A stretch of DNA of 38,701 bases, taken from assembly GCA_021463195.1 (NCBI GenBank), contig JAJTXZ010000048.1, positions 1 through 38,701 on the forward strand, written 5' to 3'. Source of the stretch: Anaerolineae bacterium (GTDB lineage Bacteria; Chloroflexota; Anaerolineae; UBA4142; SHND01). Of this stretch, positions 30,354-38,701 are shown in pieces. How positions within the stretch are numbered: the first letter of the stretch is position 1; every line of letters begins with the position of its first letter. The position numbers were made by a program, and so were the translations under genes. Under the pieces are notes generated by a model that did not search any database, was not told the DNA's origin, and saw nothing but the letters and a program-made list of their open reading frames with translations.

Positions 30354-32645
30354 GTGTCTCCCACCCAATTCCTCGCCTCCCTCCGTTCCGAGAAACACTA
30401 CGCCAACCAAATCGTTCATCTCGAACATCTCGCGCCGCGCGCGGCGAAATACGCGCGTCTGGAAAAATCTTTGCATCCCGCGCTGCAAGATGCCTTGAAA
30501 CAAATTGGCATCGAAAAATTTTTCTCGCATCAAGCGCACGCGATCAATGCCGCGCGCGAGGGTTATGATGTCGTCGTCGCCACAAGCACCTCGTCAGGAA
30601 AAACATTGTGCTACAACATCCCCGTTCTTGAAGCGATTTTGGCGGAACCGCATTCGCGCGCGTTGTATTTGTTTCCGACAAAGGCGTTGGCGCAAGACCA
30701 GTTGCGCGCGCTGGATGAATTGACGAGTGTGCTGGAGACGAATAAACAAATTGTTTTCGATACGTATGATGGCGACACGAAACGCGAAGCGCGCACAAAA
30801 TTACGCAAGCGCGGCAACATCATCCTCACGAATCCCGACATGCTCTCGCTCGGCATTTTGCCCAACCATTCGATGTGGGCGGATTTCATCGCGAATTTGA
30901 AATATATTGTCATTGACGAAGCGCATGTATATCGCGGCGTGTTCGGTTCGCAAGTGGCGTGCGTGCTGCGGCGACTGCGCCGCATCTGCGAATATTATTC
31001 CGCGAATCCGCAATTTATTTTTTGTTCGGCGACGATTGCGAATCCGGGCGAGCATGTGCATCGTTTGTCGGGACGGCGGGCGAAGGTGATTGCGGAAGAT
31101 GGCGCGCCGCGCGGGCAGCGCGAATTCGCGTTGTGGAATCCGCCGTTCATTGACAAGACGCGCACGACGCGGCGCAGCGCCAATTCCGAAGCCGCGCATC
31201 TGTTTTCCGAACTCGTGCGCGAGAAAATGCGGAACATTACTTTTGTGCGCGCGCGGAAACTCGCGGAACTCGTTTTGTTGTACGCGCGCGACAATTTGAA
31301 ACGCACCGCGCCCGAACTCGTTGACAAGGTGAAATCGTATCGCGCGGGCTATCTCGCTGACGAACGCCGCGCGATTGAACGCGATTTGTTTTCGGGAAAA
31401 TTATTGGGCGTGACGGCGACGAACGCGTTGGAATTGGGGATTGATGTGGGGCATCTCGACGCGACGGTGGTGGTCGGATTTCCGGGAACGATTGCGTCGT
31501 TATGGCAGCAGGTCGGACGTTCGGGGCGCGGCACGCGCGACGCGCTTTCGATTCTCGTCGGCATGGATGACCCGCTCAATCAATTTTTCATGCGCCATCC
31601 TGAAGCGCTGTTTGCGAAACCCGTCGAACACGCGTTGATCTATCCCGACAATCCGTACATTTTGGAAAAACATTTACCGTGCGCGGCGTATGAACTGCCG
31701 TTGACGAACTCGGACGAAGAATTGTTCGGTCCCGGATTCGTCGAAGCGATGATTCGTTTGGAGCGCAGCGGCACGCTCGACTATCGCAACGAGCAGTGGT
31801 ATTTTCACGGACTCGGCTATCCCGCCGAAAAGGTCAATATTCGTTCCGTGTCCGACCAAATTGTTTCGCTCGTGGACACGAAACACAATTTCAAAACGAT
31901 TGAAGAAATCGAAGCGACGACGGCGATGCAGCGCTGTTACGAAGGCGCGATTTATTTGCATCAGGGCGAATCGTATTTGATTACGAAATTGGATTTGGAA
32001 GCGGGCGCGGCGTACTGCAAACCTGTTGACGTGGATTTTTATACCGAAGTGCGCGAGAACGGCGAGACGCGCATTTTGAAAGCATTGCGCGAACGCGAAG
32101 TGGGCAACACTCTCGCCTATTATGGCGATGTGCGCGTGACGGAACAAATCGTCGGCTATCGCCGCAAGCGTCAATTCACCGAAGAGGTATTGGCGACGAT
32201 TGATTTGGACTATCCGCCGCAGTTATTTGATACGAAAGCGGTGTGGTGGGACATTTCGGAAGACTTGAGACTGGAGATTGTGCGCGCAGGTTGTGATTTC
32301 GCGGGCGCGTTGCACGCGGCGGAACACGCGTGCATTGGACTCTTGCCATTGTTTGCGATGTGCGACCGTTGGGACATTGGCGGACTTTCCATTCTCTTGC
32401 ATCCCGATACGGGCAAGCCGCAAATTTTTATTTACGATGGTTTTCCCGGCGGCATCGGCATCACGGAAAAAGCGTTCGCGTTGTTGGAATCATTGTGGAC
32501 GGCGACATTGGACACGATTGAACAATGTCCGTGCGAGTTCGGCTGCCCATCATGCGTGCAATCGCCGAAATGCGGAAACAATAACGAGCCGTTGGATAAA
32601 AAGGGCGCGGTGATGTTGTTAAGAGGGTTGTTGGGAAAAAGATAA
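30354..32645 (+). CDS. mrfA: MrfA/Hrq1-type DEAH helicase with DUF1998 zinc domain
   Basis: This 763-residue protein is a superfamily 2 helicase. It has the Q-like FFSHQAHAINAA, Walker A TSTSSGKTL (about 77-85), the DEAH box at about 188-191 (IVIDEAHVYRG), FCSATIANP, and the C-terminal RecA motifs LGVTATNALELGIDVGHLDA and QQVGRSGRG. The DUF1998/MZB domain ends with a zinc-binding cysteine group in CPCEFGCPSCVQSPKC (Cys725-Cys740). Bacillus MrfA and fungal Hrq1 unwind DNA for crosslink and mitomycin repair. No MrfB nuclease partner is in the window. GTG start abuts a heptad repeat, and a terminator follows directly. Confidence 0.92.
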   Translation: MSPTQFLASLRSEKHYANQIVHLEHLAPRAAKYARLEKSLHPALQDALKQIGIEKFFSHQAHAINAAREGYDVVVATSTSSGKTLCYNIPVLEAILAEPHSRALYLFPTKALAQDQLRALDELTSVLETNKQIVFDTYDGDTKREARTKLRKRGNIILTNPDMLSLGILPNHSMWADFIANLKYIVIDEAHVYRGVFGSQVACVLRRLRRICEYYSANPQFIFCSATIANPGEHVHRLSGRRAKVIAEDGAPRGQREFALWNPPFIDKTRTTRRSANSEAAHLFSELVREKMRNITFVRARKLAELVLLYARDNLKRTAPELVDKVKSYRAGYLADERRAIERDLFSGKLLGVTATNALELGIDVGHLDATVVVGFPGTIASLWQQVGRSGRGTRDALSILVGMDDPLNQFFMRHPEALFAKPVEHALIYPDNPYILEKHLPCAAYELPLTNSDEELFGPGFVEAMIRLERSGTLDYRNEQWYFHGLGYPAEKVNIRSVSDQIVSLVDTKHNFKTIEEIEATTAMQRCYEGAIYLHQGESYLITKLDLEAGAAYCKPVDVDFYTEVRENGETRILKALREREVGNTLAYYGDVRVTEQIVGYRRKRQFTEEVLATIDLDYPPQLFDTKAVWWDISEDLRLEIVRAGCDFAGALHAAEHACIGLLPLFAMCDRWDIGGLSILLHPDTGKPQIFIYDGFPGGIGITEKAFALLESLWTATLDTIEQCPCEFGCPSCVQSPKCGNNNEPLDKKGAVMLLRGLLGKR

Positions 32646-32682
32646 AAAAAGCGTCGCGCGGATTTTGCGCAACGCTTTTTTT
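32644..32682. terminator. Bidirectional intrinsic terminator
   Basis: An A7 run, a GC-rich stem (AGCGT..GCGC with GCGC..ACGCT) and a T7 run lie between the convergent helicase and phosphodiesterase genes. Confidence 0.85.
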
Positions 32683-32683
32683 A

Positions 32684-32790
32684 TTGGGGAATTTCGATCT
32701 TTAATTCTCCATCGTTCACGCTCACGCAAAACGTATCCAAATGCGCTTTTGGATCAACAATCAATTCGTCATTTGTCGCGTTGCGCTAAA
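32684..32790 (-). pseudogene. Possible gene remnant, C-terminal 34 codons
   Basis: On the minus strand, after a TAG, a frame reads NATNDELIVDPKAHLDTFC and VSVNDGELKIEIPQ and stops at the terminator edge. The amino-acid pattern looks like a genuine protein end, but there is no ATG or ribosome binding site and the piece is too short to place in a family. Confidence 0.3.
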
Positions 32791-32827
32791 AACCGCGCCA
32801 ACGCGAGTGATATTTATTCGCAAACGC

Positions 32828-34603
32828 TTATCGCGCGTCAAGCGAGCTGTCATGCAACCCTTGCGTCTGTTCACGCCATTCGCGCAACAGCTCGTACACG
32901 CCGCTCGCCCAGATAATGGGTTTGCCATCATAGGGCAGCGCTTTGGGATATAACACGAATGGGCGCGTTTGCGGTCCGCCCATACCGCCATGATGACTGA
33001 CTTGATTTTCAAAACCCGCTAGCTCTTGCGTGACAGGATCAAAGATTGTATGCACAATAATATCGGGACAATCTTTAAAACCGCTTTCACGTTTTATGTG
33101 CAAGGCGGCGTTCGGTCCAAAAATCGCGAGCGGGTCAACACTGCCTTCGACGGTGCCAAGGTCCACATAATGAACTCCGCCTTTGCCAATCGCCATCGTG
33201 CCATTCTTTTCTGATTTGACAATAACCAGCCCGAGGCCGGAATGTTGCTGCAGTCCGACGAGCAAGTCAGGATGAATATCTCCAATCTGCTCAAAGGTCA
33301 TGCGTTCTTTGGAATCGGTAAAATAAATCAAGCCGATGCTGCCCGAACCATAGACCACTACTTTGGCTTTTTTTTGCGCGTCCGCTTCCGCCGCCGCTTC
33401 TTTGGGGTCACGGTCCGGCCCCACCGTTACGACACCGTCTTTAATTTTGTTTCGCATCATGCGGCGAATGAGCCCGGCCGTGCGCGTATCATCCTGTATG
33501 GATTCTGTAAGCACGGCGTTCCAGTTGTCCCATGCTTCATTTGTGTCAAGCGCGCCGAAAACGGTTTGGTCGCCCTTGAGCAATCCTTTTACCAAACCCT
33601 CAAGCGAGATGCCATACGCGCCTTTGAAAGTTGGGCCTTCGTCTTGACCATGGTCGGACAGCACAATCAGATGATACGGGCGCGGCGCATATCGCAGCGA
33701 ACGTTCGATACGCGCAAAATAACGGTCTATTTCATGCAACATCTGGAATGCCTCGCGGCTCTGCATCCCCGCGTAATGTCCGAGGTCGTCGTAACCCGCA
33801 TACAACGCATAGATTGCCGGGACGCCGCGCAGCACATCGCCAATCACGGTATAGGTGGCGAGGTCTTGGAGCAGCGGCCCCATGACGGCGCGCAAAAACG
33901 CGTATTTGAAATTGCGCGCGCTGACCACATATTTTACGCGCGCGTCGCCGCGCTTGTGCGCGCGACGTTGCGCGCTCGCTTCCCACCACTCTTTGACAAC
34001 TTCGATGCTAACGCGCGTGAACAGGCGCGCGACGATGAATGGATTAAACAAGTACGTATAGAAACGCGGACCGCGTCCATGGCGGCGCGCGACAATCGTA
34101 CTCATCGTAAAAAGCGATTCGGTCGCATCGCCCGAAAACATATTCCCGCGTGACGCGCCGCCGTCAGCCAGTAACCCTTTGCCATTCGAGAGCGCATTTT
34201 CGAGCGCGACCGCATCTAGTGGATTGCCCGACATGATCATTCGGTCTTGCTCACGGCTCCACCAGCGGTAGGCAGGCACATTATCATTGTTGCCAAGCAA
34301 AATGCCGGTTTGCATTGCAGCGGTTTGCGACGTGAAATCAGTTTCCCATTGGAGGAGCTTGTGTGAACCGCTATCGAGCCATTTTTTGACGGTGGGCATA
34401 TAGCCGTCCGCAATGGCGCGTTTAAAAATATCAATGCTCAAACCGTCAATTTCGAGAAACAAAAAACCCGGCGCATCGGTTTTTTGCGGATTACCGTATT
34501 TTTGCGCCATCTTGCGCGTCACATTACGGTCAAAATTGATATCCTCGTCCAAGATAAAAAGCGCGCCGAGAATCGCGTTAACGATTGTAATCCACACGGT
34601 CAC
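32828..34603 (-). CDS. Alkaline-phosphatase-superfamily phosphodiesterase, membrane anchored
   Basis: This 591-residue protein starts at a GTG directly after the TAG of the holin-like gene. Residues 1-19 form a membrane helix (VTVWITIVNAILGALFIL). The catalytic domain then shows FLFLEIDGLSIDIF (metal Asp), DFTSQTAAMQTG (nucleophile Thr), AGYDDLGHYAG (Asp and His), VLSDHGQ (Asp-His) and a late VSHHGGMGGPQTRPF (His), so all metal ligands are present. Relatives hydrolyse phosphodiesters or nucleotide pyrophosphates. It is in frame with the upstream gene and its first helix appears to complete the holin-like domain, so the two may be one gene split by an amber codon. No ribosome binding site precedes the GTG. 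Confidence 0.82.
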   Translation of the reverse strand: MTVWITIVNAILGALFILDEDINFDRNVTRKMAQKYGNPQKTDAPGFLFLEIDGLSIDIFKRAIADGYMPTVKKWLDSGSHKLLQWETDFTSQTAAMQTGILLGNNDNVPAYRWWSREQDRMIMSGNPLDAVALENALSNGKGLLADGGASRGNMFSGDATESLFTMSTIVARRHGRGPRFYTYLFNPFIVARLFTRVSIEVVKEWWEASAQRRAHKRGDARVKYVVSARNFKYAFLRAVMGPLLQDLATYTVIGDVLRGVPAIYALYAGYDDLGHYAGMQSREAFQMLHEIDRYFARIERSLRYAPRPYHLIVLSDHGQDEGPTFKGAYGISLEGLVKGLLKGDQTVFGALDTNEAWDNWNAVLTESIQDDTRTAGLIRRMMRNKIKDGVVTVGPDRDPKEAAAEADAQKKAKVVVYGSGSIGLIYFTDSKERMTFEQIGDIHPDLLVGLQQHSGLGLVIVKSEKNGTMAIGKGGVHYVDLGTVEGSVDPLAIFGPNAALHIKRESGFKDCPDIIVHTIFDPVTQELAGFENQVSHHGGMGGPQTRPFVLYPKALPYDGKPIIWASGVYELLREWREQTQGLHDSSLDAR

Positions 34604-34909
34604 CTATAATGCGGGCCAAAAACCGTCAATCATCACACCGGGAATATGATTGGCGACAAACAAGGTCGCAATGCCGATCAAGAGAAAAGTCAAAAAGGGA
34701 AAGAGGAGCGCCGGCAGCTGCGCGAAAAAATTAATAAACAGCCACCAGACGCCGGCTTGCAATACGGCAAGACTAAGCGCGACCAGCGCGGCCGAACCGA
34801 ACGTCGCAATCTTGACCCCCGGCGAAATGTACGCCAACAGCAGCAATGATAACGCCTGCGCGATCAAGACCGTCAAAGATTGGATAACATGCGCCCGTGA
34901 AATTCGCAT
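34604..34909 (-). CDS. Holin-like membrane protein (phage_holin_4_2 type)
   Basis: This 101-residue hydrophobic protein has three membrane segments (about 10-30, 36-60, 66-88) and ends VANHIPGVMIDGFWPAL. It resembles the YvlD/phage_holin_4_2 family, whose members normally carry a fourth helix after the GFW segment. Here a TAG (34604-34606) falls exactly there and the missing helix is encoded in frame in the next gene. GGAG lies 5 nt before the ATG. The likely role is as a membrane anchor; a lytic holin function is not implied by the family name. Confidence 0.75.
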   Translation of the reverse strand: MRISRAHVIQSLTVLIAQALSLLLLAYISPGVKIATFGSAALVALSLAVLQAGVWWLFINFFAQLPALLFPFLTFLLIGIATLFVANHIPGVMIDGFWPAL

Positions 34910-34969
34910 ATGGACTCCGCTTGTGTGACGGCATCACCCGAGCTTTCCAGGTTATCCGTACCGTAAAAA

Positions 34970-36244
34970 TTAGATGCCGTCGCGCAGCAGCGGACACGTC
35001 ATGCAATGTCCGCCGCCGCGCCCTTTGCCCAATTCAAAGCCCGCAATCGGCACTACTTCGACCCCCGCTTCGCGCATCTTGGCAATCGTGTACGTATTGC
35101 GTTCATACGAAATAACGACGCCGGGTTCCAGCGCGACTGTATTGTTCGCGTCATCCCATTGTTCGCGCTGCATCTGATAATCATCGCCGCCCGTTTCGAC
35201 GACGGTGAGTTCGCGCACGCGGAGCGCGTCCGCGACCGCCGCCAAAAATGATTTTTCCGAGGTAACATGAAAATCGCCCTCTTTTTTGCCGGGACGCAAA
35301 CTAAAGGCGCGAATATTATTGACCACTTTGGGGAACGCGGTGGCTTTGTCGCGATCAAGCAAAGTGAACACGGTATCGAGGTGCATGTGCGCGCGGTCGC
35401 GCGTCATCACAGCCACAATCACGCGTTCCGCGGAACCTTTGGCGAAAAGATTTTTCGCGATTTGTTCAATCATGCGGCCCTGCGTGCGTTCGCTCATGCC
35501 AATCGCGACCGCGCCATTGCCAATGGGTTGCACATCGCCGCCCTCCAATGACGCGCGTCCAAAATCCGCGGCGAGGAATTTGCCCTCGTCGCCCATTTCG
35601 GGATACCACCAGTGAAACTCGGCGTCCTGAAACATGGGATGATAACGATAAATCGCCAACACATTCAACGATTCGCGACGCCGCGCCAGCCAGTACATTG
35701 GATTCACCGAAACGCCGTCATAAATCCAGCATGACGAATCGCGCGTAAATAATGTATTTGGCACGGGCGGCAAAATAGAATAATTCGGTTCATCCATCGC
35801 GGCGGCGCCGAGCGAGATGGTACGCATTTGCGCGAGGTCAAAACCCAACTCGTTCATTTCGCCGACGGTTAAACCGCCGATGAGATGTTTGGCAAGCACC
35901 TCCGGTCGCAAACCCCACAAAAATTCGCGCACCTCATCCACCAGCGACCAGCCGACCGTGTATTCAGAAGCAATCTGTTCAATCACGCGCCGCCGCCCTG
36001 CCGCGTTCGCGGCGAGCGCTTCGCCCAATAAATCGAGAAAGAGATACACCTCGACGCCGCGCTCGCGCATTCGCGCCACAAATTGGTCATGCTCCCACTG
36101 CGCGCGTTCGACCCACAACACATCGTCAAATAACAATTCGTCGTGATTGGTCGGCGTCAAACGTTGCAGCGAAAGTTCCGGACGATGCACCAACACTTTG
36201 CGTAATTTGCCGACTTCGGAATGAACGCCAAATAATTGTGTCAT
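34970..36244 (-). CDS. arcA: Arginine deiminase
   Basis: This 424-residue protein is a standard-length arginine deiminase converting arginine to citrulline and ammonia. Motifs are GKLRKVLVHRPE at the N-terminus, PNTLFTRDSSCWI, SLEGGDVQPIG (substrate Glu), AHMHLDTVFT (catalytic His), and GRGGGHCMTCP at the C-terminus with nucleophile Cys414. It lies 46 nt after the ornithine carbamoyltransferase gene, giving two steps of the arginine deiminase pathway; carbamate kinase is not in the window. AAGGTGG lies 10 nt upstream of the ATG. Confidence 0.96.
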   Translation of the reverse strand: MTQLFGVHSEVGKLRKVLVHRPELSLQRLTPTNHDELLFDDVLWVERAQWEHDQFVARMRERGVEVYLFLDLLGEALAANAAGRRRVIEQIASEYTVGWSLVDEVREFLWGLRPEVLAKHLIGGLTVGEMNELGFDLAQMRTISLGAAAMDEPNYSILPPVPNTLFTRDSSCWIYDGVSVNPMYWLARRRESLNVLAIYRYHPMFQDAEFHWWYPEMGDEGKFLAADFGRASLEGGDVQPIGNGAVAIGMSERTQGRMIEQIAKNLFAKGSAERVIVAVMTRDRAHMHLDTVFTLLDRDKATAFPKVVNNIRAFSLRPGKKEGDFHVTSEKSFLAAVADALRVRELTVVETGGDDYQMQREQWDDANNTVALEPGVVISYERNTYTIAKMREAGVEVVPIAGFELGKGRGGGHCMTCPLLRDGI

Positions 36245-36290
36245 GGTTATTGCGCCACCTTGATAAAATGCCGCGCGCGCTTTCCTCCTC

Positions 36291-37289
36291 TCACGCGCCC
36301 AACGTCGCGACCATCACCGCCTTGATAGTGTGCATCCGATTTTCCGACTGGTCAAACACGATAGAATTTGGCGATTCAAATACTTCTTCGGTCACTTCTA
36401 AACTTGCCATGCCGGTCTTTTGAAAAATCTCTTCGCCCACTTTGGTTTCGCGATTGTGGAACGCGGGCAGGCAGTGCATAAATTTCACATTCGGATTGCC
36501 CGTCGCCGCTAGCATCGCCGCATTAACTTGGTACGCTTTCAGCAAACGCACACGCTCCGTCCAGACCTCTTTCGGTTCGCCCATCGAAACCCAAACATCG
36601 GTGTAAATAAAATCAACGCCTTGAACCGCCGCTTGGACATTATCAGTGAGCATAAAACGCGCGCCGCTGCGTTCCGCTAACGCGCGCGCTTGCGCCACCA
36701 CCGCGGGCGCGGGCTGCAACGTTTGCGGTCCGCAAATGCGAACATCCATGCCCAATAGCGCGCCGACGATGGTGAGCGAATTTCCCATATTGCTGCGACA
36801 ATCGCCCACATAACAGTACGACAACTCCGTCAACGGTTTGGACGAGTGTTCTTGCATCGTCAAAATATCGGCGAGCGTTTGCGTCGGATGCCATTCATCG
36901 GTCAATCCATTCCACACCGGCACGCCCGCGTACTGCCCCAGAATTTCAACCGTCGCTTGGGCAAAACCGCGATATTCGATGCCGTCATACATGCGGCCCA
37001 AAACGCGCGCGGTATCTTTCATAGATTCTTTATGTCCGATTTGCGTGCCTTCGGGTCCTAGATACGTGACGTGCGCGCCTTGGTCGTACGCCGCGACTTC
37101 AAACGCGCAGCGCGTGCGCGTTGAACTCTTTTCAAAAATCAACGCGATATTTTTGCCCTTGAGACGCGGCTGTTCATAACCGCCATATTTCGCCGCTTTC
37201 AACGTCGCCGCAAGTTTGAGCAGCTGGGAAAATTCCTCCGACGTAAAATCAATTTCTTTGAGAAAATTGCGATTGCGTAAAAAACCCAT
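36291..37289 (-). CDS. arcB: Ornithine carbamoyltransferase
   Basis: This 332-residue protein carries the carbamoyl-phosphate loop [13 protein letters not shown] (about 54-66), the HPTQTLAD segment and the ornithine-site [11 protein letters not shown] near residue 270. The reaction interconverts ornithine plus carbamoyl phosphate with citrulline plus phosphate. Placed directly before arginine deiminase it most likely works in the catabolic direction, so arcB is favoured over argF; sequence alone does not decide this. AAAGGA lies 9 nt before the ATG. Confidence 0.93.
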   Translation of the reverse strand: MGFLRNRNFLKEIDFTSEEFSQLLKLAATLKAAKYGGYEQPRLKGKNIALIFEKSSTRTRCAFEVAAYDQGAHVTYLGPEGTQIGHKESMKDTARVLGRMYDGIEYRGFAQATVEILGQYAGVPVWNGLTDEWHPTQTLADILTMQEHSSKPLTELSYCYVGDCRSNMGNSLTIVGALLGMDVRICGPQTLQPAPAVVAQARALAERSGARFMLTDNVQAAVQGVDFIYTDVWVSMGEPKEVWTERVRLLKAYQVNAAMLAATGNPNVKFMHCLPAFHNRETKVGEEIFQKTGMASLEVTEEVFESPNSIVFDQSENRMHTIKAVMVATLGA

Positions 37290-37338
37290 GCGAATTATCC
37301 TTTCAATGCTCGCCTCGAAATTTTACGACCAGAGTATA

Positions 37339-37361
37339 GCGCAAATTGGCGATTTTTGCGC
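37339..37361 (-). promoter_or_regulatory. Inverted repeat at the arc promoter (candidate operator)
   Basis: GCGCAAA (37339-37345) and TTTGCGC (37355-37361) form a 7-bp dyad with a 9-bp spacer. It overlaps the upstream side of a TATACT -10 box (minus strand, 37333-37338). TTGACG lies 22 bp upstream of that box, which is too far for a normal -35. The dyad is therefore a plausible regulator site; no match to ArgR boxes is evident. Confidence 0.4.
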
Positions 37362-37448
37362 GTCAATAGATGTTATAAAATTGACGTGCAAAATAAGAGT
37401 CCCTTGAATTCAATGCGAGACTTGTTCCGCCGGCGCAAGCTACCCCCA

Positions 37449-37479
37449 ACAAAAAATCCGCGCCCCAAGCGCGCGGATT
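37449..37479 (-). terminator. Intrinsic terminator of the PPK2 gene
   Basis: On the minus strand, AATCCGCGC and GCGCGGATT arms form the stem and TTTTTTGTTG follows, 46 nt after the PPK2 stop. The rest of 37362-37524 shows no gene. Confidence 0.85.
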
Positions 37480-37524
37480 CCAAATAACGTTTACGAATGC
37501 GGCATAACGCGCTCTGGCGCGCGC

Positions 37525-38433
37525 TCAATATTTTTGCGGCGCATAACGAAACGGATGCTTTGATTCTGTGTATCCTTCCGGACCGTTGCGTTCAGGGAGT
37601 TCGACCTTTTCGTGCGAAACTTCATAGTATGGAATCAGACTGAGCAAATGCGTGATGCAGTTCAAACGGCCGCGGCGTTGGTCATTAAAATCCACCACAT
37701 ACCATGGACTCGTGTCCGTGTCCGTCGCTTCGAACATCGCGTCGCGCGCGCGCGAATAATCATACCAGCGCCGATGACTTTCCAAATCCATCGGGCTTAG
37801 CTTCCAAACCTTGCGATAATCGCTGATACGTTCTTGAAAACGCTTGGTTTGATTTTCCATATTGACTTCGAGCCAATATTTGACCAAGATAATGCCCGAT
37901 TCAAGCATAGACCATTCAAAAGCCGGCGTCTCTGCCAAAAAATGCGTCACTTGATCGGACGTAGCAAAACCCATCACGCGTTCAACGCCCGCGCGATTGT
38001 ACCAACTGCGGTCAAACAAAACGACTTCGCCAGCGGCGGGAAAGTGCGGCATGTAGCGCTGCATATACATTTGCGTTTTTTCGCGTTCGGTCGGTGTGGG
38101 TAGCGCGACCACGCGAAAGACGCGCGGACTGACGCGTTCGGTAATATATTTAATGACACCGCCCTTGCCCGCCGCATCGCGCCCCTCAAACACCACGCAG
38201 ATTTTCGCGCCCGTATGTTTGACCCATTCCTGAAGCTTGACGAGTTCGATCTGCAATTTCTCCATCTCGGCGTCAAACTCGCCGCGTTTCATTTTGGGAC
38301 GCGCTTCGCCGACGGCGGGAAAATGCTCCAATTCCGCCGCGCGTTCCAGCCGCTGTTCATCCGCCTTGGCTTGGAGCTTGCGCTCCTTTTTTTTCAATTT
38401 CTCGAGCTGTTTGGCTTGTTTCTTTTTACCCAT
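37525..38433 (-). CDS. ppk2: Polyphosphate kinase 2 family protein
   Basis: This 302-residue protein is a one-domain PPK2. It begins with a Lys-rich coiled-coil (1-40), then Walker A EGRDAAGKGG (83-92), the lid RVVALPTPTERE, Walker B LFDRSWYNRAGVERVMGF (139-156), and the C-terminal SPWYVVDFNDQRRGRLN. PPK2 enzymes move phosphate between polyphosphate and nucleotides; the direction and nucleotide depend on subclass, not settled here. AGGGGG lies 5 nt before the ATG and TATAAT about 35 nt further upstream on the minus strand. Confidence 0.95.
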   Translation of the reverse strand: MGKKKQAKQLEKLKKKERKLQAKADEQRLERAAELEHFPAVGEARPKMKRGEFDAEMEKLQIELVKLQEWVKHTGAKICVVFEGRDAAGKGGVIKYITERVSPRVFRVVALPTPTEREKTQMYMQRYMPHFPAAGEVVLFDRSWYNRAGVERVMGFATSDQVTHFLAETPAFEWSMLESGIILVKYWLEVNMENQTKRFQERISDYRKVWKLSPMDLESHRRWYDYSRARDAMFEATDTDTSPWYVVDFNDQRRGRLNCITHLLSLIPYYEVSHEKVELPERNGPEGYTESKHPFRYAPQKY

Positions 38434-38544
38434 AATCGCCCCCTGACTGCCTTGCGTGCAGATACATTATAACAAAACGCCCCATTCTTTCCGCGCGTTC
38501 GAGAATTGCGCGATTATAGCCCGAATATTTGGCGCGTCAAACAA

Positions 38545-38576
38545 AAAAAGGTTGAGGAAATTTCCTCAACCTTTTT
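38545..38576. terminator. Perfect palindromic bidirectional terminator
   Basis: AAAAAGGTTGAGGAAA is followed at once by its exact complement, giving a 32-bp palindrome with T-tracts on either strand. No rightward gene precedes it, so it most likely ends a leftward transcript entering from beyond the right edge. Confidence 0.8.
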
Positions 38577-38701
38577 GCCTAGAGCCGATTCCACTTTGAT
38601 TTGCGGGTAGACCTGATATATTACAGATAAGCAGTTCAACTGTGGGTATGGTGACTCCGGTCAGACCCCGAGTGCAAAACTCGTCCGAAAGATGGTGAGC
38701 C
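38577..38701. other. Unassigned right-end sequence
   Basis: No open reading frame or known RNA is convincing here. Local hairpins include GAGT/ACTC around a CAAA loop near 38671-38683. The sequence from about 38640 (TGTGGGTATGGTGACTCC) has the TG start and G/C-rich dyads expected of some insertion-sequence ends, but the window stops too early to judge. Confidence 0.3.

Noticed and set aside
34604-34606. UAG recoding as pyrrolysine or a reassigned genetic code
   Set aside because: Other genes in the window end normally in TAG (for example at 12322 and 28623) and no pyl genes are seen.
38660-38701. Resemblance of the last bases to a 23S/28S rRNA segment (CCGAAAGATGGTGA)
   Set aside because: Only about 14 bases match and the flanking sequence does not follow the rRNA, so chance or another element is more likely.
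1-38701. CRISPR arrays and tRNA genes
   Set aside because: No regularly spaced direct repeats of 20-40 bp and no cloverleaf-like sequence with a T-loop motif were found by reading both strands; the period-7 tracts are not CRISPRs.

Overview
The window looks like chromosomal DNA of a moderately GC-rich bacterium. Backbone genes are packed with GCGC/GCGCGC tetramers and alternate codons ending in G or C. Promoters are sigma-70-like (TTGACN - 16 to 18 bp - TATAAT), and several put the -10 box only 6-9 nt before the start codon, so the messages should be leaderless or nearly so. The gene set fits Chloroflexota (Anaerolineae-like): an M42 peptidase cluster, SBBP-type secreted propeller proteins, lipoproteins with Pro/Thr linkers, an arginine deiminase pathway, and a holin-like anchor next to a phosphodiesterase. 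That placement is inference; no rRNA or other taxonomic marker is present.

Layout. 1-1.8 kb: a 98-bp MITE-like repeat, a BtuF/FhuD-type lipoprotein gene read leftwards under a cobalamin riboswitch and terminator, and a second MITE between two divergent promoters. 1.8-3.5 kb: a PEP-utilising swivel-domain protein. 3.6-3.8 kb: a GEMM (cyclic di-GMP type) riboswitch plus terminator on the minus strand with no gene to control. 3.8-7.1 kb: three tandem M42 peptidase paralogues, the last of which has lost most of its catalytic residues. 7.2-9.4 kb: an acetyl-CoA synthetase-like enzyme. 9.4-11.6 kb: a leftward acylphosphatase / FecR-like membrane protein / beta-carbonic anhydrase cluster. 11.7-13.7 kb: an HD hydrolase and a PKD plus clan-A glycosidase lipoprotein. 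13.9-19.0 kb: a rightward group holding an ATP-grasp-like protein, a small protein, a TrmH-family methyltransferase, an M32 carboxypeptidase and RsmI.

19.0-25.3 kb is an accessory, partly decayed segment flanked by two exact 92-bp copies of the 3' part of rsmI. It holds three membrane-protein genes (two are paralogues), duplicated and split fragments of secreted-protein domains, and an SBBP propeller gene broken by the second copy of the 98-bp MITE (TA target duplication; clean excision would restore the frame). 25.3-27.0 kb, also poor in GCGC, holds a secreted amidase-domain protein and a lipoprotein.

27.1-38.4 kb returns to backbone: cystathionine beta-synthase, a RibD-C/DHFR-like reductase, a VapBC-like toxin-antitoxin pair with a long overlap, an MrfA-type helicase, then leftward genes for PPK2, ornithine carbamoyltransferase, arginine deiminase, a holin-like membrane protein and a phosphodiesterase. 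The last two are in one reading frame, separated only by a TAG codon inside what looks like a single membrane domain. The final 120 bases are unassigned.

The most unusual items are the orphan GEMM riboswitch, the active/active/dead M42 trio, the rsmI-flanked island, the two MITE types with readable target duplications, the in-frame amber codon, and heptanucleotide repeats abutting GTG starts.
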